Source: Rehmannia glutinosa
Lineage: Eukaryota > Streptophyta > Magnoliopsida > Lamiales > Orobanchaceae
DNA: 64,000 nucleotides
Assembly (NCBI GenBank): GCA_016081115.2
Contig: CM071930.1
Location: forward strand, 29,527,641 to 29,591,640
Direction: 5' to 3'
Shown: piece after piece, positions 56,202-64,000 of the stretch
How the letters are laid out: each line of letters opens with the position of its first letter
Position numbering within the stretch: position 1 is the stretch's first letter
The notes under the pieces: model-generated
Seen by the model: the letters and a program-made list of their open reading frames with translations, nothing else
Databases searched by the model: none
What the model was told of the DNA's origin: nothing
Position numbers and translations under genes: made by a program

Positions 56202-56375
56202 AACAAGACATCCTTGTTAGTGTTCTTCTGGTAAGAACACACTTGGGTGATTTTAAGTGTCGAAGAGTGTGGTACTCTTCATAGGTAAAAGAAGATTGTG
56301 GTAATCTTCAAGGTGGTGTTGTAAGAAGAGTGTAGTGCTCTTCAAGGTGAAGGTGTAATAGTTTTGGTAACTATT
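56202..56375 (+). repeat. Hairpin array in the leader part of copia C's LTR
   Basis: Six hairpins in RNA sense: AACAAG/CTTGTT (56202-56218), GTGTTCTT-CTGGT-AAGAACAC (56220-56240), GAAGAGT-GTGGT-ACTCTTC (56262-56280), GAAGATT-GTGGT-AATCTTC (56291-56309), GAAGAG/CTCTTC with loop TGTAGTG (56325-56343) and AATAGTT-TTGGT-AACTATT (56357-56375). They lie between the TATA box (55971) and the primer site (56600). Confidence 0.85.
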
Positions 56376-56599
56376 TAATAAAATTCTTTTTATTTTTTGA
56401 AATCCACTTCGGATATACCGGGGTGGTAGTAGATTAGGCCCTAGGTGGGTTGAATTACCATAAATCAACGCGTGTTGTTTATTTTCTGCATTTTCATTCT
56501 TACTTGTGTTTTTATATTTCAAAAAGAGGGCGATATTCGGAAAATCGGCATAATCTACTCACATCTCTCTAGATTATTGTAGCCACTTAGACTAACAAG

Positions 56600-56609
56600 T
56601 GGTATCAGA
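56600..56609 (+). promoter_or_regulatory. Primer-binding site of copia C
   Basis: TGGTATCAGA, followed by 'actaaa'. A good initiator-Met-type primer site two bases after the LTR. Confidence 0.85.
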
Positions 56610-56639
56610 ACTAAACTCTTTGGCATGCTCGTTTAATCT

Positions 56640-58640
56640 TTGCGAGTAAAGAGGAGATCCATCGCTACGAACGAAAGCTACCTCACCACTGGTGCCTCCA
56701 CCAACAAGCCACCTCTATTTGATGCAAATAATTATGCATTCTGGAAAGACCGAATGGAGTGCTTCTTACAAGTATGCGGATTTGATATATGGGATGCGGT
56801 CATTGAAGGGATTGCACAACCAACAAAGAAATTGGAAGATGGCTCCTTGGTTCTCAAGAGTTTCAAAGAATTCGATAAAAATGACAAGAAGGCTTTCTCC
56901 CTAAACGGTAAGGCTTTAAATATTTTACATTGTTCACTTACCGCCACCGAGTACAACCGCATTAGAGGAATAAGATCGGCACATGAAGTGTGGGAATAAT
57001 TGGAAACCATCTGTGAGGGCACGGAGAAAGTCAAACAAGCAAGAAAAATCATGCTTGTTAAACACTTTGAAAACTTCATTATGTTTGATGGAGAAAATAT
57101 TCCAAAGATGGTGGAATGGTTTGACAACATAATCAATCCTTTTGTGGCACTTGGGAAAATCATATCCGAAGAAGACAAAGTCACCAAAGTTTTAAATGCT
57201 CTTCCCGGGTCATGGTCCAAAAAGGTGACGGCAATTACGGAAGCTCAAAATCTTGAAACACTCAAATTTGATGAGCTCATTGGGAACCTCCTCATCTATG
57301 AAGTGTATCTTAAGGAGAGGAAAAATTCCCAAGCATCCACCTCTAAATTGGGTATGAAAATTATTCCTAAAGGCTTAGGCCTTGTTTGTTTATGTTTCCA
57401 AGTCACCATTTCTAATTTCCAACTATTCATAGAAATGAAATCATGTTTGTTTATAATTTTTCCAATAGAAATCATCATTTTCACTTTTCATTTTTCACAT
57501 AAAACAACATCTCAAACCTATAATTTCAATTCTCAACCCTATACACTACCCTACATCACTCATCAATCATTATTCTCATTTTTTTTTATCAAAATATATA
57601 TGTGGGACCCTCCATTATCAACTTTATCTACTTAAATTATTATCATATATATCTAATGGGACCCACTAGCCTACAATCTTACAAATATAATACTATACAC
57701 TCAACTAAAATATTCAATCACTATCAACTTTTTAAATTATATACATAAAATATTACTTCAAAACTACTCAACCAAACATAATCTCATTTTCAAACCTACT
57801 TAAAACTCATTTTCATTCACTCATCCAAACACAATTCCAGTTTTCACACGAAAACCAATAAATTCTCAAAATTCATTTTCCAACACTAGAAACTAGAAAT
57901 GGTCCATGGAAACATAACCATACAAGGCCTTAGCATCTTCTTCTAATATTTCATATTATGCTAGTGATGAGAATGATGAGAAGACGACCACTCTTGTTCG
58001 GAAATTTTCTAAATTTGTGAACAAAAATAAGGCAAGAAAATCAAGAGACAACTCTTATTTTAAATGCGGAAAACCCATGCACTACATAGCCGATTGCCCG
58101 AAATTAGCGGAGGAGGAGCAAAAGAAGAAAAAACCCTTTCCTAAAAAGAAAGCTCTAAATGCCATAGCAAAAACTTGGGATGAGCTACTTGCCACCTCCG
58201 ACGAGGAAAAAGAAACCGAACAAGGTCTCATGGCTATTGACGATGAAAACAATGAGGTACGCTCTAATTCTTCATCTTCTTCTTTAGTTGATTAATTACA
58301 ATGTGATTATGATGAGCTCCAAAATGAATTTAAAGATATGTTATGAAAATACAAACTTTTGAAAAAGGATTTTAAAGAGCTCAAATTAGAGTAAGAAAAA
58401 TTGTTTACTTCTTATGAATCTCTTCATCGTGCTCGTGCAATTACTATTACCAAAATGCATGCTCTTGATTCTGAAAAACAAATACTCACTAAAGAGATTG
58501 AAAATTTGAAAAAGGATGTGCATCTTTTTAATTTAAGTACAGATAAGGTTACCAAAATTATTGATGCACAAAGAAGTGAGCATTCTAAATTTGGACTTGG
58601 TTATAAACCTTTTCAAAATGCTTCTAAGAAAAATGACCAA
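56640..58640 (+). pseudogene. Copia C Gag, interrupted by a Tourist MITE and a few stops
   Basis: Blocks: 'KPPLFDANNYAFWKDRMECF' (about 56707-56766), 'LNGKALNILHCSL' (about 56902-56940) and 'GIRSAHEVWE', then a TAA (56997) where Gln is expected. 'LVKHFENFIMFDGENIPKMV' (about 57055-57112) and 'KVLNALPGSWSKKVTAITEA' (about 57186-57245) follow. A MITE at 57379-57929 splits the frame. Beyond it, 'SSSNISYYASDENDEK' and a basic stretch lead to a zinc knuckle read 'YFKCGKPMHYIADC' with Tyr in place of the first Cys. A Lys-rich coiled coil ends at about 58640, where a gypsy element takes over. Confidence 0.85.
57379..57929. mobile_element. Tourist-like (PIF/Harbinger) MITE, 551 bp, in copia C gag
   Basis: The left end begins GGCCTTGTTTGTTTATGTTT and the inverted right end GGCCTTGTATGGTTATGTTT. 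The ends differ at only two or three positions. The target duplication is TTA (57376-57378 and 57930-57932), typical of this superfamily. Removing the insert and one TTA leaves gag in frame. Confidence 0.92.
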
Positions 58641-58693
58641 GAGTTCAGATGGAAGGTGATTTTAGGGACTCACAGTGATTTTGGGATTGATCA

Positions 58694-58711
58694 ATTGGGC
58701 ACCGTCTATGG
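58694..58711 (+). promoter_or_regulatory. Primer-site region of the second Tat-like element
   Basis: ATTGGGCACCGTCTATGG resembles the conserved ATTGGCGCCGTCTGTGG found after Tat-type LTRs. Copia C gag sequence ends only about 50 bp before, so the LTR has been lost. Confidence 0.6.
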
Positions 58712-60440
58712 AATATATTGGGTTAAGGCATGAGTTTCAGAGGGTAATAATGGAAGTTTTGAGTCGGAACCTGACCGTGGACTTGAACCGCACCCCGATG
58801 GGGGACACCCCTGGAGGGGTGACGAATGATGGCATGATACCTCCACCGCCACCATCTGCGGTGGAGGGTGCAGGGCAAGAAATTCCAAGGGTTAGAGTGA
58901 GGGGATCTATTCCCTTGTCTTACAGAGGAGTAGGGGGCTTAGGACCTATGTTGTTTGAGCAACTTGGTGGCTTTATCTCGAAGGCGACAGACCAAGTAGT
59001 AGAGAGGAGGTGAAGAGATTTGGTACCACCACCTCTTGGCATTACTACTCCGGTTGGGGTTAATGTGGCTAGGCCGTCGAATGTCGATGACAGGAGTAGA
59101 AGAGGTGTCGCGGTGGTGGAAGAAGAACACTCATCTTGGGTGGCGGAATAGACGACGACGAGAGGACCCGGGTGGTCGGAGAGGATGGATGATCTCCACC
59201 GAGAAGTGAGGGAAATCTAATGGAGGGTTTCATGTGCACCGATTGGGGCTCCAACTCAAGTCCGAAGAGGGACTCCTTTTTTGAGGAGATTATGGCAAAT
59301 GAGCTCCATTCTTCATATCGAGCCTTGAACTTTGAGGACGATGAACTATGGATCCTTGGGATCATTTGTGCCAGTTCGAGAATGGGGGGATGTTGCACGA
59401 GTTCTCGAGATGGTATGATGTGTATGGTGTTCACCCTTACCAAGTCGGCGAACAATGGTTCAGATTAACTTCCCCAAATTATATAAAAAGTTTCGATGAG
59501 TTCGACTTGGTGTTTTTGCATCAGTTCACCAGTTTTAGAAGGTATCAGAAAGCTCCCTTGACGTTGTTTAGCATCAAGCAGAAGGAGGGAGATGGGTTGA
59601 GGAGTTACATCCAATGTTTCACAACGACAAGGTTAGAGGTACCCTCGGCCCGTAAATCTTGGCAAATGCATTGGCTCGGGGTTGAGAGATAGGGAGTTCT
59701 TTGAGTCTTTGGTGATCGAGCGGCTAAGACATTTGATGATCTCTTGGCTAGAGCTGAGAAGTATATCAACTAGGAGGAAGCTCGAAAGATGAAAAAGATG
59801 AAGGTGATAAAAGGATAAGGAGCAAAAGGTGGCTTGTGGAGATCAATTAGGGCTCCTATCTCTTAAACACCATAAGCAAAATGTAATGTTTGTTTGATTC
59901 TTTCCTTGTAATTTTTACAGTTTCTTAATAAAATAGGTTGGAGATGTGACCTCAATCCCTCATCCCATCTTGGGATGTTTCATGCAAAAAAAAAAAAAAT
60001 AAAAACAAATAGAAGGATAAGGAGGATAAGTCGCCATAAAAGAAATCAAAGGCCCAGGTAGTAGGAGGAAGGCCCAGGTTTGGCAAATACACCCCTGGTG
60101 GCTTCTTAGGTGGAGGTATTTTTAGCTATTGAAAGGCACCCGAAGTTGAGATGGTCTAGAACATATGCAGAGGCTCCCAAGAAGGAGAAAAGTAATGAGT
60201 TCTGCTGATTTCATAATGAATATGGGCATACGACGGAGCAGTGTACACACCTGAAAGACGAGATATAAATGCATGATCCAGGCAGGCGACCTGAAATAAT
60301 TTATTTACATAGATCGGAGGAAAGTAAAGGATAGCCATAGGAGGGCACCTGGTGGTTACCAATCCCAACACGAGCCATAAATGAGGGCGGGGAAGGAGAT
60401 AACCTCCTACCCCCACCACTATGGTGTGGAGTTATATAGA
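58712..60440 (+). pseudogene. Second Tat-like element, Gag, broken
   Basis: A Pro/Gly-rich N-terminus with 'MIPPPPPSAVEGAGQEIPR' (about 58835-58890) is followed by an acidic part. The gypsy Gag core is at about 59348-59640: 'MDPWDHLCQFENGGMLHEFS', 'FDEFDLVFLHQFTSFRRYQK' and 'LTLFSIKQKEGDGLRSYIQC'. A charged stretch (59760-60060) is split by a poly(A)-tailed insert at 59823-60012. A zinc motif (about 60195-60240) has C-x2-H-x4-H-x4-C spacing ('FHNEYGHTTEQC') with a stop just after the first Cys. Stops and shifts make it non-functional. Confidence 0.75.
59823..60012 (+). mobile_element. Possible poly(A)-tailed retroposed insert
   Basis: The 190-bp block ends in an A-rich tail (a run of about 14 A, then 'taaaaacaaatag') and includes 'cttaataaaatagg' before the tail. 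The 12-mer AAGGATAAGGAG flanks it on both sides (59811-59822 and 60013-60024). The surrounding gag is Lys-rich and repetitive, so the repeat could be chance. The source gene is not recognised. Confidence 0.45.
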
Positions 60441-61140
60441 TGATAATGGGAGGACCAGCCGAAAGGGACTCCCATAGAGGAAAAAAGAGTTATATAATGG
60501 CGGTCGCCCCAGATAGGGTACACGAGCGCCTCAAGATTGAGCAGGTGGTGATTGGTTCAAACATTGAGTTTGGTCCTAAGGATGTAAAGGGAATCTTGAC
60601 TCCCCATAGAGATGCATTGGTAATCATGGCCACCATAGCCAATTATGACATGCAAAGAGTGTTTGTGGACACTGGAAGTTCAACATATATAATTTTCTAT
60701 AAATGCTACGAGAAGATAGATTTGTTGATGAGCTTAGAAGTCGTTGATACGTCGTTGGTAGGGTTTGCAGGGGAACCATCCAGCCCCTAGGAATGGTAAA
60801 TTTTCCCGTTTCCTTGGGAAGTGAACCCAATAGGAAGAAAATGATGGTTCATTTCATGGTGGTAGATGCTCCTTCCTCATATAACGCAATGTTGGGACGA
60901 CCTTCGCTTAACATTTTCCAAGCAGTAGTGTTGATCTACCATTTGAAAATGAAATTCCCCATGGGACTTGAGGTAGGGGAAGTAGAGGGAAATCAATACA
61001 CCACAAGAAAGCTTTATGTGGAGAGTATCCAAAAGGCTAAGCGAGGGAACCGCTATGATGATGGAAAGGGTAAAAAAAGATCATTAAGCTCGACGATGAA
61101 CCCATTGAGCATTTTTGGCCTGGTGAGGAGTTGTTGACGA
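60440..61140 (+). pseudogene. Second Tat-like element, aspartic protease region
   Basis: Two open pieces join around a stop near 60788. The active site reads 'RVFVDTGSSTYIIFYKCYEK' (about 60658-60717) with the D-T-G triad. Before it is 'TPHRDALVIMATIANYDMQR', the usual lead-in of Tat proteases. After the stop 'MVHFMVVDAPSSYNAMLGRP' (about 60841-60900) and 'YHLKMKFPMGLEVGEVEGNQ' (about 60940-61000) match the conserved flap and tail. The protease would cut the Gag-Pol precursor. Confidence 0.85.
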
Positions 61141-61290
61141 TTGAATTAGTGCCGGGAGAGCCAGAAAAGGTAGCCAAAGTGGGAAGCAACTTGTCACAGG
61201 AATTACGAAACAAATTTTTTGAATTCCTTCGGGAAAATATAGATGTGTTCGCATGGTCACCTAAAAACTTGGTGGGTATGTGGCATACCT
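61140..61290 (+). pseudogene. Second Tat-like element, start of reverse transcriptase (stub)
   Basis: 'ELRNKFFEFLRENIDVFAWS' followed by 'PKNLVGM' (about 61200-61280) is the usual lead-in to Tat RT ('DVFAW...MPGI'). The catalytic part does not follow. A block of unclear origin leads to the integrase. Confidence 0.75.
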
Positions 61291-61419
61291 AAGAGAGGGA
61301 GCCTTACCAAATGATAGAAATGAGATAGCTCGGCTGAAAATATGAGCAACTCGCTTTTGTAATATTGTGGGATAAATATTGTACGAAAAATGTTTTAGCG
61401 CACCACTGATGAGATGTGT

Positions 61420-62310
61420 GAGCTATAAATAAGGAGAATATGATATTAAAAGAAATCCATGAAGGATGTTGTGGGAGCAGGGACATTAATAAAGAAAGTA
61501 CTGAGGACATGATACTTTTGGTCGAACTTAAGGAAAGATGCTGAAAAGATGGTAAAGAGCTGCGAGAAGTGTCAAGTACATGGACCACTCATACATAAGC
61601 CAACTGAGGAGCTTATGACCATGAGCTCGGCTTGTCCTTTTGCGAAATGGGGAATAGACATTGTAGGGCCTTTCCCTCAGGCCTCAGGACAATGAAAGTT
61701 CCTGATAGTTGTGATAGATTATTTTAGCAAATGGGTGGATACTGAACCATTGGCTAAGATAACTAAAGTCACCAATAAAATCTTGGTGCACGGGTTGAAG
61801 GCTCGGTTGGAGAAGTCGGGTGGAGCATGGGTAAAGGAGATGAGCTTGTTATTATGGGCTTAAAGAACAAATCCAAAAGAATCCACAAGAGAAACACCCT
61901 TTAGCTTGGTATATGTCATGGATGCAGTGATACCATCTGAGATCGGGATGAAAACACACAGAATTCAGACCGTTTAGGAAGGGCATAATGAGCTGATGAC
62001 TCAAGAAGCTTTAGATATGATCAACGAAAAATGAGAAATGTCATTTCTACAAATGGAACGGACAAGGAGTCGAGTTCGGGCTAGTTACAACATCAAAGTG
62101 AGCAAGAGGAGTTTCCAAGTGGAGGACTTGGTGTTGCGAATGGCTGATGCAACAAAAAGCTGAGGAAAGTTGGAAGCTAACTAGGAGGGACCTCTCAGGG
62201 TGGTTACAGTACTGGCAGGATGAGCATATGAATTGGAAGAATAGAATGAGAAGAAGTTACCCCGAGCATGGACCATTGGTAATTTGAAGAAATATTACGC
62301 TTAAGTAGAA
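61420..62310 (+). pseudogene. Second Tat-like element, integrase, broken
   Basis: In shifting frames: 'KEIHEGCCGS' with the HHCC-type zinc region (about 61450-61490), 'KMVKSCEKCQVHGPLIHKP' (about 61550-61600), 'FAKWGIDIVGPFPQASG' with the first catalytic Asp (about 61638-61690) and 'FLIVVIDYFSKWVDTEPLAK' (about 61700-61760). The middle of the core is shortened. The C-terminal part has 'VRASYNIKVSKRSFQVEDLV' (about 62065-62135) and 'LPRAWTIGNLKKYY' (about 62255-62300). Integrase would insert the DNA copy. This one is inactive. Confidence 0.8.
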
Positions 62311-62429
62311 ATCGATTATAGATCGATGATATCTACAATATCTTCTCTTTAGACCCAAATGTAAAAATGAAGATATATGAACTAAAGCGCTTGTGCTTTG
62401 TCATCAAAATTGTCTCTGTATGTATGTTT

Positions 62430-64000
62430 GCTGAAAATTTGACTAAGTAATTTTAGTTTGGTCACCAAAGTAATTGAAAGCTAAATTTCTCATAAGGATG
62501 GATAACCATAAGCTCAGCTCGAGTTTAGAAAGAGTGAAAATTTGATAAATTTTAGCTTGGTCACCGAAGTGATTGAAAGCTAAAATTCTTAGAAGGATGG
62601 ATGCCCATGAGCTCAGCTCGAGCTTAGAAAGAGTGAAAAATTGACTAAGTAATCTTAGCTTGGTCACCTAGGTGAATGAAAGATACAATTCTTAAAAGGG
62701 TGGAAACTCATTAGCTCAACTCGAGCTTAGAAAGAGTGAAAATTTGACTAAGTAATTTTAGCTCGGTCACCGAAGTGAATGAAAGTTAAAATTCTTAGAG
62801 GGGTGGATACCCATGAGCTTAGCTCGAGCTTAGAAAAAACTGAAAATTTGACTAAGTAATTTTAGTTTGGTCACCGAAGTGATTGAAAGTTGAAATTCTT
62901 AGACGGATGGATACTCATGCTCAGCTCGAGCTTAGAAAGAGTGAAAATTTGACTAAGTAATTTTAGCTTGGTCACTATAGTGATTGAAAGCTAAAATTCT
63001 TAGAAGGATGGATACCCATGAGCACAACTCGGGCATAGAAAAAGTGAAAAATTGACTAAGTAATTTTAGCTTGATCACCTAAGTGATTGAAAGTTAAATT
63101 TCTTAGAAGGGTGGATACCCATTAGCTCAGCTCAGGCTTAAAAAGAGTGAAAATTTAATTAAGTAATTTTAGCTTGGTCACTGAGGTGATTGAAAGCTAA
63201 AATTCTTAGAGAGGTGATACCCATGAGCTAAGTTCGAGCTTAGAAAAAGTGAAAATTTGAATAAGTAATTTTAATTTGGTCACCGAAGTGGTTGAAAGCT
63301 AAATTCTTAGAAGAGTGGATACCCATGAGCTCAGCTCGAGCTTAAAAAGAGCGAAAATTTGACTAAGTAATTTTAGCTTGGTCACTGAAGTCATTGAAAG
63401 CTAAAATTCTTAGGAGGGTGGATACCTATGAGTTCGGATCGAGCTTAGAAAGAGAAAACTTTGACTAAGTAATTTTAGCTTGGTCACCGAAGTGATTGAA
63501 AGCTAAAATTCTAAGAAGGGTGGATACCCATGAGCTTAGCTCGAGCTTATAAAGATTAAAAATTTGACTAAGTAATTCTAGCTTGGTCACCGAAGTAATT
63601 GAAAGCTAAAATTCTTAGAAGGGTGGATATCTATGCTCGAGCTTAGAAAGAGAGAAAATTTGACTAAGTAATTTTAGCTTGGTCACTGAAGTGATTGAAA
63701 GTCAAAATTCTTAGAAGGATGGATACCCATGAGCTCAACATGAGCTTAGAAAGAGTGAAAATTTGACTAAGTAAGAGTGAAAATTTGACTAAGTAATCTT
63801 AGCTTGGTCACCGAAGTGATTGAAAGCTAAAATTCTTAGAAGGGTGTATACCCATGAACTCAGCTCTAGCTTAGAAAGAGTGAAAATTTGACTAAGTAAT
63901 TTTAGTTTGGTCACCGAAGTAATTGAAAGCTAAAACTCTTAAAGATGTGGATACCCGTGAGCTCAGCTTGTGCTTAGAAAAGGTGAAAATTTGACTAATT
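62430..64000. repeat. Tandem array, 103-bp unit, about 15 copies, continuing past the window
   Basis: The landmark GTCACC (or a close variant) recurs at 62461, 62560, 62663, 62766, 62870, 62971, 63074, 63177, 63279, 63381, 63483, 63586, 63682, 63807 and 63910. Most spacings are 99-104 bp; one of 125 is due to a local duplication of 'gtgaaaatttgactaagtaa' near 63770. Each unit holds a long hairpin: 5' arm CTAAG(T)AATTTTAGCTT, loop region GGTCACCGAAGTGATTGA, 3' arm AAGCTAAAATTCTTAG. The rest reads 'ggatacccatgagctcagct' and 'cgagcttagaaagagtg'. Confidence 0.95.

Larger units (their letters stand above)
55370..56597 (+). repeat. Main part of copia C's 5' LTR
   Basis: It continues the 16 bp at 47393-47408. 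It contains the GTCGAC cluster, the TATA box and the hairpin array, and ends ACTAACA two bases before the primer site. The right end shares 'taggccctaggtgggttgaa' with element D's LTR in the opposite orientation. Confidence 0.8.
47393..58640 (+). mobile_element. Copia element C, 5' half, split by nested element D
   Basis: The LTR starts TGTTAAATGAAACCAT (47393) and is cut at 47408. It resumes at 55370 beyond element D and ends at CTAACA (56597), about 1.24 kb without D. A TATA box (CTATAAATAG, about 55971), a leader hairpin array, the primer site (56600) and Gag follow. The element stops near 58640, where a Tat-like gypsy element starts, so pol and the 3' LTR are missing. The LTR start is close to that of D, so C and D are related families. 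Confidence 0.75.
58650..64000 (+). mobile_element. Tat-like Ty3/gypsy element, 5'-truncated and lacking RT
   Basis: No 5' LTR is seen. The first recognisable part is the post-LTR sequence at 58694. Then follow Gag, an aspartic protease, a stub of the RT entry, and the integrase. RT and RNase H (normally about 1.8 kb) are missing between about 61290 and 61420. After the integrase comes a 103-bp tandem array that runs off the window. Tat/Ogre elements are known to carry tandem repeats in this 3' position. Confidence 0.8.

Noticed and set aside
62443..62667. Open stretch on the minus strand over the tandem array
   Set aside because: The 103-bp repeat happens to lack stops in that frame for two units. 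It is not conserved across the array.

Overview
The window is plant nuclear DNA, almost certainly from a eudicot. It is AT-rich. It has spliced exons with GT..AG borders, LTR retrotransposons of the Ty1/copia and Ty3/gypsy superfamilies, PIF/Harbinger and hAT DNA transposons, a T-tailed tRNA-derived SINE, and two stretches of ordinary plant gene. I see no bacterial operon, CRISPR array, rRNA or functional tRNA gene. Most of the window is a stack of nested and decayed mobile elements. Family names rest on motifs read by eye.

Layout. 1-4480: a decayed PIF/Harbinger element with divergently arranged genes, the transposase on the minus strand (780-2290) and the Myb/NAM-associated ORF1 on the plus strand (3735-4480). 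Two hAT-type miniature elements are inserted in it. 4486-19578: a minus-strand copia element (A) whose LTR is split by a complete plus-strand copia element (B, 4828-15134). 19579-24659: pieces of further copia elements and an Athila-like LTR fragment. 24660-26361: the last four exons of a thymidylate kinase gene with an intact reading frame. 26362-30408: AT-rich DNA with three or more MITEs. 30414-35225: a complete but decayed copia element of Ale/Retrofit type with short LTRs that begin TA and end TA. 35226-40880: mainly single-copy DNA, with an intact intronless gene (DUF7950-like, 37005-37856, minus strand) and two promoter-like stretches. 40769-43599: the 5' end of a Tat-like gypsy element whose LTR holds a hAT MITE that in turn holds a SINE. 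43600-47392: LTR remnants (copia, probable Tekay, Athila-like). 47393-58640: copia element C, whose LTR is split by the well-preserved element D (47409-55364, minus strand). 58650-64000: a 5'-truncated Tat-like gypsy element that has lost its reverse transcriptase and ends in a 103-bp tandem array running off the window.

Most notable parts. Element D lacks pol but keeps a Gag-like ORF with a zinc knuckle and a nearly open accessory ORF of the 'putative plant transposon protein' type. Its target duplication (ACCAT) is perfect and its LTRs are very similar, so it probably moved recently using enzymes supplied in trans. The RNA leaders of D and of its relative C both carry an array of short hairpins. 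The stems change in compensating ways while the loop stays close to NTGGT, which suggests a structured RNA signal such as a Gag-binding or packaging element. Upstream of the leader both carry clusters of GTCGAC palindromes. A third such cluster lies in front of D's accessory ORF. The 103-bp tandem units at the right end each contain a long hairpin.
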